From: Edwardsiella tarda ATCC 15947 = NBRC 105688
GTDB lineage: Bacteria > Pseudomonadota > Gammaproteobacteria > Enterobacterales > Enterobacteriaceae
Assembly (NCBI RefSeq): GCF_003113495.2
Contig: NZ_CP084506.1
Span: 434,001-498,000, forward strand
Length of the DNA: 64,000 nt
Direction of reading: 5' to 3'
Numbering within the stretch: the first letter of the stretch is position 1; each line of letters opens with the position of its first letter. The notes beneath the pieces were generated by a model. It saw nothing but the letters and a program-made list of their open reading frames with translations. It was not told the origin of the DNA and did not search any database. Both the position numbers and the translations under genes were made by a program. Of the stretch, positions 47,706 to 56,509 are shown piece after piece.

Positions 47706-48740
47706 ATGGAAAAAACACGCAAGAGAAAAGGCACCGGGCGCGTCACCCTACAAGAGGTCGCACAACGAGCCGGTGTCGGCTCGATGACGGTATCGCGCGC
47801 GTTACGCACCCCCGAACTGGTCTCCGCTAAGCTGCGCGCCAAGATCGATCAGGCGATCGCCGAGTTAGGCTATATTCCAAACTCGGCGGCGGGGATCCTG
47901 GCATCGGGGCAGAGCCGGACGGTGGCGGTGGTCGTCCCCTCGCTGCGTGATTACGCTAGCTCGGTGTTCCTGCAATCATTGCAGGCGGCGTTGAACGACA
48001 ACGGCTATCAGGTGGTCATCGGCTGTCACGATTACCAGGCGAAGAGGGAGGCCGAGGTGCTTTCTACGCTGCTGCAGAGTAGTCCGGCGGCCCTGGTGGT
48101 GTTCGGCGCGCTGAATGCGGAGCAGGCCGTCGAGCTGCTCGCCAACAGCGCGTTACCGGTGATCTGCGCCGCCGGCGAGGCCGTATACCCCTTCGCCCTG
48201 AACCTGCAGAGCAATATCGGCGATGCAGCCTACTTCCTCACCGAGTACCTGCTGCGGCAGGGGCACCAGCGCATCGGCTATATCGGCGCCCAGATGGGGC
48301 GCAAGATGCAAGGGCAACAGCTGAGCGGCTGGAGCCGGGCGATGCTGCACCATAACTACAGCGCCGAACAGAGCATTACCACGCCCTATGTGGCGACGAT
48401 GGAGTTTGGCCGCCAGGCTATCAGCGACATGTTGACCCGCCAGCCGGAGCTGGAGGCGGTGGTATGCAGCCACGAGGCGATCGCGCTGGGGGTGCTGTTT
48501 GAATGCCAACGGCGGCTGATTAAGCTGCCCGGCATGTTGGCGCTGGCCTGCGTCGAAGGCTCCGCCAACTGCGACCAGATCCACCCCTCGTTAACCTCGC
48601 TACGCATCGATTACGACAAGATGGCGCATGAGGCGGCGAAACGCCTACAGCAATGGCTGGCCGCCCCGGATGGCGAGCGTCCCGGCGCGCCGCAGACGGT
48701 GATCTTCCCCTATAAGTTTGTCGCCCGACAGAGCGCCTGA
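47706..48740 (+). CDS. LacI-family regulator of the divergent PTS operon
   Basis: 344 residues from the ATG at 47706. The helix-turn-helix is 'VTLQEVAQRAGVGSMTVSRA' (about 13-32) with a hinge helix 'AAGILASGQS'. The remainder is a periplasmic-binding-protein fold for an effector. It most resembles the GntR/IdnR branch. The divergent arrangement with the ascorbate-family PTS and the palindromic operators supports local control by the transported sugar. Confidence 0.9.
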   Translation: MEKTRKRKGTGRVTLQEVAQRAGVGSMTVSRALRTPELVSAKLRAKIDQAIAELGYIPNSAAGILASGQSRTVAVVVPSLRDYASSVFLQSLQAALNDNGYQVVIGCHDYQAKREAEVLSTLLQSSPAALVVFGALNAEQAVELLANSALPVICAAGEAVYPFALNLQSNIGDAAYFLTEYLLRQGHQRIGYIGAQMGRKMQGQQLSGWSRAMLHHNYSAEQSITTPYVATMEFGRQAISDMLTRQPELEAVVCSHEAIALGVLFECQRRLIKLPGMLALACVEGSANCDQIHPSLTSLRIDYDKMAHEAAKRLQQWLAAPDGERPGAPQTVIFPYKFVARQSA

Positions 48741-49219
48741 TACCCACGCGTTACGCGCTTATTGGGTTACGGCGGGTATTCCATCAGGCTGACTCGTTTT
48801 TCCGGCTAGGCCGTGCCGTCAGTCGTTAGCGTATCCGGTGATGGCCAATGCCAGGCGGTGAAGTGGGCATCGGCGCTGCGTAGCATCGTGTGGGCGGTGG
48901 TGGGAGGGATCCGCGTACATCGACCTCAGGCAATCGTACGCCACGGCAAGGGCTAGGTGCCCCATCGGGCCGGTCGATCGTTTAACCGAATCGCGGCCAT
49001 TAAGGGGGGGTAACGCGCAACGATGATTTTATTTGACGATACGATCAGGTAAGCCGCGACCGCTACTATTTTTCCGCCAGCCTCGGCTACATGAACCTTA
49101 ACAAAAAACAGTCTACCGCAATAAAATGGTGAGAACTGTTACCCGTGACTTTGATTGCTGTCACAAATGATATGCCGTGCTCAGTGCTGAGATAGCTGCC
49201 TTATTTTTAAGGAGTCTCT
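48741..49219. promoter_or_regulatory. Intergenic region upstream of the MFS transporter
   Basis: About 480 bp with no recognisable gene. A CRP-like site TTTGA-N6-TCACA lies at 49150-49165, 55 bp before the transporter start. The ribosome site AAGGAG is at 49209-49214. Confidence 0.45.
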
Positions 49220-50524
49220 ATGACCAGACGGCGTTACTTAATTATATTGCTGATGTTTATAGTCATCGCAATTAATTACATGGATCGGGTTAACTTTTCT
49301 GTCTCTATCCCTGACATTCAAAAAGATTTGCATTTTAGCCTGGCAGAAATCGGTGATATTTCTTTTGTCTGGGGGATGGCCTATGCCCTGTTTAATTTCC
49401 CGGGGGGATGGTTGGCGGATAAATTAGGGCTACGTTGGGGGATCTTTGCCGCCTTTGGCTGGTGGTCACTCTTTACCATCGCCTCTCCCTTTGCCACAAC
49501 GCTCACCGGATGGTTTATTCTCCGTGGCTTGATGGGAGTCGGTGAGGCACCGATCTGGCCCTTTAATGCCAAGGCGGCGAATAGTTGGGCGGCGCCGACG
49601 GAACGCTCTACGGCCTATACCTTAGCTGGCTCTGGGCAATATCTTGGCCCTGCCATCGGCAGTATTTTGGTAGGTTGGATTGTCGTTTCCCTGGGCTGGC
49701 GTTGGGCCTTCGTCATTTTTGGTGGGGCAGGTCTGCTCCTGTTGCCGGTCTGGCTGTGGGTGGTGCGCGATAGTCCGGCGGATGATCGGCGAGTCAATCG
49801 GCAGGAGTTGGCCTGGATTGGCAATATGGTGGATGCGCGTCAAGAGCAGATAGACTGGCCGGGGATCCGCCGGGTATTTACCTCCCGTACCGGGGTAGGG
49901 ATGCTGCTGATTTACCTGACCTTCGGTTATATTTTATTTACCTTTCTTAACTGGGTGCCCAGTTACATGTATTACACCTTCCACATGGATATTCTGAAAA
50001 GTGCCTTGTGGTCGAGCCTCGGTGCCTTTATGGGCTTTATTGGTTTTCTCCTCTCCGGTCCCTTTAATGATCGTCTGGTACGGCGTTATAACCGTCTGAC
50101 GGCGCGCCGTATTGGTACGGCCGTGCCGATGTTTTTAGCGGTATTGTGTGTCGTGGCGTCGTTGATGACCGCTCAAAGCGGGCTGGGACGGCTGACCGCC
50201 ATCTTGATCGGCCTGGTGCAGCTGTTTATGAATCTGACCGTCGGCGCCTGGGCGGTCAATATTATCGACATCTCACCCAATCAGGCATCGACCGGGATGG
50301 TGTATGGCATCTTTAATGGGGTGTTGAACATCATGGGGGCATTGAACTCGCTGATCCTGACCGCCATCGCCTCGGCCTATGGTTTTCCGCTGGCGTTTGG
50401 CAGCGCGGTGATCTTCATGGTGATCTTTCTGTTCAGTATTCTCTTCATTGTCGATCGGCGCAGTTATGAGGCGCTCACCGACTATGCCATGGCGGCGCGC
50501 CGTCAGGGAACGGCGCGGAGCTAG
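49220..50524 (+). CDS. MFS transporter, anion:cation symporter (hexuronate/galactonate/glucarate) family
   Basis: 434 residues with twelve predicted membrane spans. 'INYMDRVNFSVSIPDIQKDL' near the N-terminus and 'GWLADKLGLRWGIFAAFGWW' (loop 2-3 motif) are typical of the family that includes GudP, DgoT and ExuT. Cargo is likely a sugar acid. No dehydratase or aldolase gene is adjacent, so the pathway is not visible here. A possible CRP site precedes it. Confidence 0.85.
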   Translation: MTRRRYLIILLMFIVIAINYMDRVNFSVSIPDIQKDLHFSLAEIGDISFVWGMAYALFNFPGGWLADKLGLRWGIFAAFGWWSLFTIASPFATTLTGWFILRGLMGVGEAPIWPFNAKAANSWAAPTERSTAYTLAGSGQYLGPAIGSILVGWIVVSLGWRWAFVIFGGAGLLLLPVWLWVVRDSPADDRRVNRQELAWIGNMVDARQEQIDWPGIRRVFTSRTGVGMLLIYLTFGYILFTFLNWVPSYMYYTFHMDILKSALWSSLGAFMGFIGFLLSGPFNDRLVRRYNRLTARRIGTAVPMFLAVLCVVASLMTAQSGLGRLTAILIGLVQLFMNLTVGAWAVNIIDISPNQASTGMVYGIFNGVLNIMGALNSLILTAIASAYGFPLAFGSAVIFMVIFLFSILFIVDRRSYEALTDYAMAARRQGTARS

Positions 50525-50770
50525 CCGGATGCGTAGCCACCGCGCCGTTAGGCGCGAGGGATTGTACGACGACTGAAGCGCGGGGCCGTGAGTGAAAGTG
50601 TTAACTATAACGGCTTACGTTGCTGGCTTTTGGCTATATCGACAGGCGCTTTCTTGAGTGCGATCGCATTTTTACCGACGTGAGCCGGGGATGATAATCC
50701 GCTTAAGCGGGTCGAACTGCGCAGCGCGCGGACGTTGGCCCGGTGGTGAGATGAGCGACGAGGAGGCAAG
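50525..50770. other. Intergenic region after the MFS gene
   Basis: 246 bp. A small hairpin CGCGCC / GGCGCG at 50539-50554 may end the MFS transcript. A ribosome site (GAGGAGG) precedes the next gene. Confidence 0.4.
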
Positions 50771-51472
50771 ATGAGACGGGGGTTAAGCGCGTGCGCACTG
50801 ATGTGTCTGTTGGCGGGGACGGCTTGGGGAGCGGCGCCGGGTAAAAGCTATGATGTGTTCATCATCCCGAGCGCGGGGGTTAACACCCTGATCGCGCAGA
50901 CCAGCGAACAGCTGGCAGAGTGTGGCCTCACCAGCTTGGCGCGCCAGGGGTTTATGCCCCATGTCACGCTCTATCTGGCCGATTATGGGCCGGATGCCTT
51001 GCCGCGCTTACAGCGTGAGGTGGCGGCGTTGAGTCGCCAATGGCAGCCCTTCCCGTTGCAGCTAACCCATCTGACCCAGACGCGTGGCGACTGGCTGATG
51101 ATCGCGGTGCAAAACAGCCCGTCGTTGCAGCGCCTGTCGGACAGCCTGGTGCAGCGCCTCTCGCCCTATCGTGATAAGTCGGCGGCGATGCCGGCCTGGG
51201 TCAATGCCTATCCGGAGAAGAAGGCGGCGTTTGCCCAATATGGTAGCCCGAACGTCTTTACACACTTCGATCCCCATATCACCCTGCTGGCGCAGAGCGA
51301 CCATGCCGCCTTGAGCCAGTTTATGCAAAGCTACGGTCAACACTTTAGCGCGCAGCGCGTCGAGGCGATCGGCTTGGGGATCAGCGAGACGGATAGTAAT
51401 GGTCAGAGCCGTACGGTGCTGGCGCGTTACGACTTCAGCGCCCCGGCGGCGCAGGCGGCCGCTAAACCGTAA
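50771..51472 (+). CDS. Secreted 2H phosphoesterase family protein
   Basis: 233 residues with a signal peptide (1-20, ending AWGAA). Two H-x-T motifs mark the 2H fold (2'-5' RNA ligase and cyclic phosphodiesterase superfamily): 'MPHVTLYLAD' (about 63-72) and 'DPHITLLA' (about 167-174). The enzyme would work in the periplasm, where nucleotide-type cyclic phosphates or another phosphodiester might be its substrate. The substrate cannot be told. It is a single gene ending at a shared hairpin. Confidence 0.75.
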   Translation: MRRGLSACALMCLLAGTAWGAAPGKSYDVFIIPSAGVNTLIAQTSEQLAECGLTSLARQGFMPHVTLYLADYGPDALPRLQREVAALSRQWQPFPLQLTHLTQTRGDWLMIAVQNSPSLQRLSDSLVQRLSPYRDKSAAMPAWVNAYPEKKAAFAQYGSPNVFTHFDPHITLLAQSDHAALSQFMQSYGQHFSAQRVEAIGLGISETDSNGQSRTVLARYDFSAPAAQAAAKP

Positions 51473-51484
51473 GGTGGGGGAGGA

Positions 51485-51504
51485 GGCGCCGTGGCGACGG
51501 CGCC
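51485..51504. terminator. Bidirectional hairpin between convergent genes
   Basis: A perfect eight-bp stem GGCGCCGT / ACGGCGCC with loop GGCG, between the 2H phosphoesterase gene and the convergent gene ending at 51515. Confidence 0.65.
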
Positions 51505-51514
51505 GCGCGGGCGT

Positions 51515-51931
51515 TTAGCGGCGGATGATGCGTCCGTCGCCATGCTCGGCATTGGCCTGTTTCAGTTTCTCTGCTCCGGTGGCCTGGATCAGCCACAGCG
51601 AGGTGAAGCCGCGCAGGTTGCCATAGCTGTATTTCGGGTTGTTCGGTTCCAGCGGTTGGGTGACGGTCAGCAGGCGCTCGCCGTCGCGGCGGCGCGTCTT
51701 GTGGAAAGAGACGTAGATGTCTTCATCTCTCAGCAGAAACAGCGCCTCTTGGGCGACGATGTCGGCATTGAGGTCGTTGTCCGCCACGCTCCACAGAAAC
51801 ATGACGATCTTGACGGGGCCAAAGGAACTGTCTTCGACCAGCTGTACGTTGATCTCGCTGGTCTGTGGTCGGTTGCCTTTCAGCGCATCCTTGATGCGTT
51901 CGACCAGAAGTGCGGCCCGTGAGTTGGACAT
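51515..51931 (-). CDS. Conserved-looking cytoplasmic protein of unknown function
   Basis: 138 residues from the ATG at 51931 (AAGGAAAAG upstream). Not recognised. It is soluble, with 'VKIVMFLWSVADNDLNADIV', 'LFLLRDEDIYVSFHKTRRRD' and 'YSYGNLRGFTSLWLIQATGA'. The balanced composition and good start argue that it is a real gene. It is monocistronic. No cofactor or nucleic-acid motif is apparent. Confidence 0.65.
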   Translation of the reverse strand: MSNSRAALLVERIKDALKGNRPQTSEINVQLVEDSSFGPVKIVMFLWSVADNDLNADIVAQEALFLLRDEDIYVSFHKTRRRDGERLLTVTQPLEPNNPKYSYGNLRGFTSLWLIQATGAEKLKQANAEHGDGRIIRR

Positions 51932-52280
51932 GGTCTTTTCCTTTAACAGATGAAAATGGTTATCTCTGGGGGCCGCCAAATGTCGAGCCGCCCAGGTGAG
52001 GTCCGTGCGTTATTATTGTTCGTTGACCGCCTCTCTGCCGCGAGGAGATGCTGTGCGGGGAGAGCGGGAGTGTAGTTTAACGCAGAGCGCGTTGCAGTGG
52101 TATCGCCCCGGCGGCAAGACGGGGCTTTAGCGCGAGCATAAAAACGCCTAATATATTTCCTCCGCGTAAGCGGGTGGCATGACGAAGGACGACGAGAGGG
52201 TCGTCTTTTTTATGTCCCGGACGCGACGATGGGGCGGTCAGCGGTAAGGGCCGCTCACCCTACGAATAATTAAGGTGATA
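51932..52280. promoter_or_regulatory. Leader of the sugar ABC operon with hairpins
   Basis: About 350 bp. Two hairpins read on the plus strand: CCCCG / CGGGG near 52108-52126, and GACGAC / GTCGTC (52188-52205) followed by six T. The second looks like a terminator 75 bp before the first ABC gene, so it may be an attenuator or the end of a small RNA. Confidence 0.45.
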
Positions 52281-53282
52281 ATGATGGGTATTTCTCGCAA
52301 GATTAAAGGTATTGCGGCGGCCGCGTTGTTGGCATTGGGCTGCGTCGGGGCGAATACGGCGTCGGCCGAGCCGTCGGGTAAGGGGATGAGCATCTGGTTC
52401 GACGTGGGCGGCCCGGTCGGCGAGTCCTACGTGACGGTGGTGCAGAACGGGGCTAAGCAGGCGGCGGAAGATCTGGGCGTCGATCTGCGTCTGGTCTACT
52501 CCGACTGGCAGCCGCAGAAGATGATCGAAAACTTTAAGCAGGCGTTGGCGGCCAAGCCGACCGGCATCGTGGTGATCGGCCTGCCGGGCGATACCGCCTA
52601 CCAGCCGTTGATCAAGGAGGCGATCGATAAGGGCATCCTGGTGACCTCCATCGATACCGAGCTGCCGGGCACCATGGAGGCTGAGCAGAGCAAGGGCTTC
52701 GGTTACGTCGGCGATAACAACGCGGTGCGTGGTTTACGTCTGGCGAAAGAGGCGGTGCGTCGCAGTGGCCTGAAGGCGGGCGATCGCGCGTTGGTCTGGG
52801 GGCTGAAGGATCGGGCCGCGCGTAGCGAATCGACCCTGGGGCTGATCAAGGGGCTGGAGCAGGCCGGCGTGAAGGTCGACTTCCTGCAGATTTCACCGGA
52901 GGTGGATAAAGATCCCTCTCTGGGTGCCCCAGCCTTTACCGCCTACATGGCGACCCACCCGGACGTGAAGATGGTGCTGGTCGATCACGGCGCCTTGACC
53001 GCGCAGATGGGCAACCTGATGCGTAATGCCGGTATCAAGCCGGGCGAAGTCTATGTGGCCGGTTTCAGCCTGTCACCGGCGACCGCCGAGGCGATCAAAT
53101 CCGGTTATGTGCAGCTGGTGGCCGATGCCCAGCCCTACCTGATGGGCTACTTCTCCGTGGTGCAGATCGTCCTGACCAAGCGTTATGGCTTCTCCGGTCT
53201 GGATATCAACACCGGCGCGGGCTTCGTCTCTAAAGAGAACATCGGGCTGATCGCGCCGCTGGCCAGCAAAGGTCTGCGTTGA
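52281..53282 (+). CDS. Sugar ABC transporter, periplasmic binding protein (CUT2 type)
   Basis: 333 residues from the ATG at 52281. A signal peptide ends near 'NTASAEP'. The type I periplasmic-binding fold is shown by 'IWFDVGGPVGESYVTVVQNG', 'KPTGIVVIGLPGDTAYQPLI' and 'YVGDNNAVRGLRLAKEA', as in RbsB/XylF-like proteins. It captures a sugar, possibly an alpha-galactoside given the GH4 gene downstream, and hands it to the permease. It overlaps the ATPase gene (TGATG). Confidence 0.88.
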   Translation: MMGISRKIKGIAAAALLALGCVGANTASAEPSGKGMSIWFDVGGPVGESYVTVVQNGAKQAAEDLGVDLRLVYSDWQPQKMIENFKQALAAKPTGIVVIGLPGDTAYQPLIKEAIDKGILVTSIDTELPGTMEAEQSKGFGYVGDNNAVRGLRLAKEAVRRSGLKAGDRALVWGLKDRAARSESTLGLIKGLEQAGVKVDFLQISPEVDKDPSLGAPAFTAYMATHPDVKMVLVDHGALTAQMGNLMRNAGIKPGEVYVAGFSLSPATAEAIKSGYVQLVADAQPYLMGYFSVVQIVLTKRYGFSGLDINTGAGFVSKENIGLIAPLASKGLR

Positions 53283-54031
53283 TGATGCAACCTGCGCTGG
53301 AACTGATCGGGCTGAACAAATGGTTCGGCCCGGTTCATGCCCTGCGCGATATTCACTTTCAGCTGTTCCCCGGTGAGGTCGTGGCCTTGCTGGGGGATAA
53401 CGGTGCCGGCAAATCGACCCTGATCCGGGCGATCGCCGGCGCCGAGCGCTTCGATAGCGGTACGCTGAAGGTGGCGGGGCAGGCGGTCGATGGGCGGCGT
53501 TACGACGTGCTGGGCGCGCGCCGCCAGGGGATCGAGACCGTCTACCAGAACGGCGCGCTGGGACTGGGTCAATCGCTGTGGCGTAACCTGTTCCTCGGGC
53601 GCCATCTGCGCAATCGCTGGGGCTTTATCGATGAGCGTGAGGAGCGGCGCCGGGCGCAGGCGCTGCTACACCAGCTGAACTTTCGCGGCGTTGGTGCCAA
53701 CGTCGATGCGTTGGTCGGCCAACTCTCCGGCGGCGAACGCCAGGGGCTAGCCATCGGTCGGGCGATGCTGTTTGACGCGCGCCTAGTGATCCTGGATGAG
53801 CCGACCACCGCTCTCTCCCTCGGTGAGGTGGAGAAGGTGTTGCGCTTCATCGAACAGCTGCGTAGTCAAGCGCGCGCCTGTCTGCTGATCACCCACAATA
53901 TGGCCGACGCCTACCGGGTGGCGGACCGTTTCGTGGTGATGGATCGCGGGGCGATCGTCGCCGCCTATCGTAAGGATCAGCTGACGCTGGCCAGCCTGCA
54001 GCAGGCGTTGTTAGATGCCGTGAGGTCATGA
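53282..54031 (+). CDS. Sugar ABC transporter ATPase, single-domain form
   Basis: About 249 residues. Walker A is 'GDNGAGKST' (about 40-48), the signature 'LSGGERQ' and Walker B 'LVILDEPT'. The usual CUT2 ATPase (RbsA, XylG) is a two-domain protein of about 500 residues, so this one is half length and must act as a dimer, as in FrcA-type systems. The start could be the next ATG, 3 bp on. Confidence 0.9.
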   Translation: MMQPALELIGLNKWFGPVHALRDIHFQLFPGEVVALLGDNGAGKSTLIRAIAGAERFDSGTLKVAGQAVDGRRYDVLGARRQGIETVYQNGALGLGQSLWRNLFLGRHLRNRWGFIDEREERRRAQALLHQLNFRGVGANVDALVGQLSGGERQGLAIGRAMLFDARLVILDEPTTALSLGEVEKVLRFIEQLRSQARACLLITHNMADAYRVADRFVVMDRGAIVAAYRKDQLTLASLQQALLDAVRS

Positions 54032-54035
54032 GTCG

Positions 54036-55001
54036 ATGAAACTGTTTTTTTCCCGTCATCGGGCGCCGTTGCTGACCGGCCTGATCTTGCTGCTGCTGTG
54101 GCTGCTGTTCGCCGTCATCAGCCCGGTGACCTTTCTGCACGCGCGGATCTATACCTCGCTGCTCTCTACCATTCCGCTGACGGTGCTGCTAGCGCTGGGG
54201 ATGACGCTGTTGATCATCGCCCGCGAGATCGACCTCAGTTTCCCCTCCGTGGTGGCGCTGGGCGGCTTCGTCTTCGCCTGGCTGTATCAGCATACCGGCT
54301 CCGGTCTGCTGGCGTTGATCGGGGCGTTGTTCAGCGGTCTGCTGTGCGGGCTGTTGAATGGCCTACTGGTGGTGCGTCTCAACATCCCCTCGATCATCGC
54401 CACCATCGGTACTCAGTTCTTCCTCGGCGGCTTGTCGACGGTGTTGGCTAATGGGCTGGCGATCAGCCTGCCGACGCTGCGTGACGATGGCTTGGCCACC
54501 CTGCTGGTGGGGCGTCTGGGCGATTGGTTACCGGCGCAGAGCCTGTGGGGGTTGCTGGCTACCCTGGTGATGTGGCTCTACCTGGCGCGTCACCGCTTCG
54601 GCGATCAGATCAACTTCATCGGCGACAATCCAGAGTCGGCGCGTCTGATGGGGGTACCGGTCAACGCCACCCGCTTCTGGCTGTTTATGGTGATGGGCAT
54701 TCTCTCCGCCTTGGTCGGGGTCTTGCTGAGCGTCGAGATGAGCAGCTGGTGGCCGAACCAGGGGCAGGGTTACATGTTGCTGGTGTTTGCCTCGGTGTTC
54801 ATCGGCGGTACCTCGGTGCTGGGCGGACGCGGCTCGCTGATCGGCAGTCTGTTCGGCGCCTGCATCATCGGCATGTTGGAGGCGGGGATCATCAGCGCCG
54901 GGCTAGACGGCTTCTGGGCCCGGTTGGTGTATGGGGTGATCATCCTGCTGGCGCTGGTGACACACGGCGCCTTGTTGCAACGCCGCCCACGGCGGCGTTA
55001 A
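54036..55001 (+). CDS. Sugar ABC transporter permease (CUT2 type)
   Basis: 321 residues with eight to ten membrane spans. Family patterns are 'LALGMTLLIIAREIDLSFPS' and 'GLLNGLLVVRLNIPSIIATI', with 'FASVFIGGTSVLGGRGSLIG' near the C-terminus. It follows the ATPase gene by 4 bp. Confidence 0.9.
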   Translation: MKLFFSRHRAPLLTGLILLLLWLLFAVISPVTFLHARIYTSLLSTIPLTVLLALGMTLLIIAREIDLSFPSVVALGGFVFAWLYQHTGSGLLALIGALFSGLLCGLLNGLLVVRLNIPSIIATIGTQFFLGGLSTVLANGLAISLPTLRDDGLATLLVGRLGDWLPAQSLWGLLATLVMWLYLARHRFGDQINFIGDNPESARLMGVPVNATRFWLFMVMGILSALVGVLLSVEMSSWWPNQGQGYMLLVFASVFIGGTSVLGGRGSLIGSLFGACIIGMLEAGIISAGLDGFWARLVYGVIILLALVTHGALLQRRPRRR

Positions 55002-55002
55002 G

Positions 55003-55020
55003 GCTGCGCCGCGGCGCAGC
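55003..55020. repeat. Palindromic hairpin between the permease and GH4 genes
   Basis: GCTGCGCCGCGGCGCAGC, a perfect palindrome, lies in the 39-bp gap. It may stabilise or segment the mRNA. Confidence 0.5.
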
Positions 55021-55040
55021 GTATTGAGTAAGGCAATTCC

Positions 55041-56420
55041 ATGAGCAAAATCACACTGATCGGCGCGGGCAGCATCATGTTTTCGCGTCAGATCATTTCT
55101 GCCCTATTGGCCAGCCCGGTGCTGGAGGGTAGCGAGATCATCCTGATGGATCTGGATGAGCAGGCTCTGGCGCGTAGCCAGCGGCTGATCAGCATGATGG
55201 TGGCCCAGTCTGGGGTGAGGGTGACGGTACGTCACACCACCGATCGCCGCAGCGCGTTGCGCGGTGCCGACTTCGTCATCAATGCCATCCAGGTCGGCGG
55301 CCTGGCTCCCTGGCGGCTGGATATGGAGATTCCGGCGCGCTATGGGGTGATCCAGGAGGTGGGGGATACCCTGGGGCCGGGTGGTATCTTCCGTGCCCTG
55401 CGCCATATCCCGCCGATGCTGGCTATCTTGCGTGACATGGAGGAGCTGTGTCCGCAGGCGCTGTTCATCAACTATGCCAACCCACTGGCCCCCTTGACCT
55501 GGGCGGCGAAGGAGGCCAGCGCGGTGCGTAGCATCGGCCTGTGCTACGGGGTGCGCTATACCGTGGCGCAACTGGCCGGCTACCTGGGGCTGGGGCCGTG
55601 GGTCGACCACCCTTCGACGCCGCAGCGCTGGCAGCGTCTGATGTACCATGAGGTCCCGGCGGACATCGAATACGACTTCGCCGGTATCAACCATATGACC
55701 TGGATCACGGCGCTGTCTCGCCATGGCGAGGATCTGCTGCCAAGGGTCCGCGCCCTGGCGGAGGAGGAGCGGGTGCGTCAGGCGGATGGGGTGCGTTGCG
55801 AGGTGCTGCGCTTCTTCGGCCTGTGGTGTACCGAGAACCATTGGCACTGTAGCGACTATCTGCCCTATTTCCGCAAGAACCCGGCGATGATCGACCGTTT
55901 TCTGCCGCAGCGCTGGAATCTGTTGGCGCTGGAGGAGCAGGTGCACGCCGCCGGCAAGGCGGAGATCGATGCCCAGCTGGCGGGCGAGCGGCCCTTCGTC
56001 ATCGCGCCGAACATGCTCAACGCGCCGAAGCTGATCAGCGCGCAGCTCAGCGGTGAGCGGACCCGTATCAACGGCAATATGGCCAACCGTCAGCCGCAGG
56101 GGCTGCTGGTAGAGAACCTGCCGGCGGAGTGCGTGGTGGAGGTGCCGATCTGGGTGGATGGCGACGGCCTGCATCCGCAGGCGATGGGGCGCTTACCGAC
56201 CCAGTGCGCCAGCCTGTGTAAGAGCAACATCGCGGTGCAGGAGCTGGTGGTGCAGGCGGCGCTGAGCGGCGATCTGGAGGCGGCGCGCTATGCCCTCTCC
56301 CTCGATCCGCTGACCGCCGCGGTCTGTACCCTGGATCAGATCCAACAGATGTTCGATGAGCTGTTCGCCGCCCAGCGTCAGTGGCTGCCACAGTTTCGCG
56401 CCGCAGGGATGTCGGCCTAA
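55041..56420 (+). CDS. Glycoside hydrolase family 4 enzyme (alpha-galactosidase/glucosidase type)
   Basis: 459 residues. GH4 enzymes use NAD and a metal ion and a redox mechanism. The N-terminal Rossmann motif is 'ITLIGAGSIMFSRQIISALL', with 'DLDEQALARS'. 'GVIQEVGDTLGPGGIFRALR', 'NYANPLAPLTWA', 'GLCYGV' (metal-ligand Cys) and 'GINHMTWI' (metal-ligand His) are family marks. It is last in the ABC operon and so likely splits the imported glycoside in the cytoplasm. Specificity is not fixed by these motifs. Confidence 0.88.
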   Translation: MSKITLIGAGSIMFSRQIISALLASPVLEGSEIILMDLDEQALARSQRLISMMVAQSGVRVTVRHTTDRRSALRGADFVINAIQVGGLAPWRLDMEIPARYGVIQEVGDTLGPGGIFRALRHIPPMLAILRDMEELCPQALFINYANPLAPLTWAAKEASAVRSIGLCYGVRYTVAQLAGYLGLGPWVDHPSTPQRWQRLMYHEVPADIEYDFAGINHMTWITALSRHGEDLLPRVRALAEEERVRQADGVRCEVLRFFGLWCTENHWHCSDYLPYFRKNPAMIDRFLPQRWNLLALEEQVHAAGKAEIDAQLAGERPFVIAPNMLNAPKLISAQLSGERTRINGNMANRQPQGLLVENLPAECVVEVPIWVDGDGLHPQAMGRLPTQCASLCKSNIAVQELVVQAALSGDLEAARYALSLDPLTAAVCTLDQIQQMFDELFAAQRQWLPQFRAAGMSA

Positions 56421-56509
56421 GCGACGGGGCCGCGTGGGGGTGACCCGGCGCGGCCTCGCACAGGTTCCTTCCGGCCGCGAGCGGCCCTACTACCCGGTGA
56501 GGTAGCGAC

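Noticed and set aside
55104..56174. Open frame of 356 codons opposite the GH4 gene
   Set aside because: Antisense shadow in GC-rich coding DNA, with no family resemblance.
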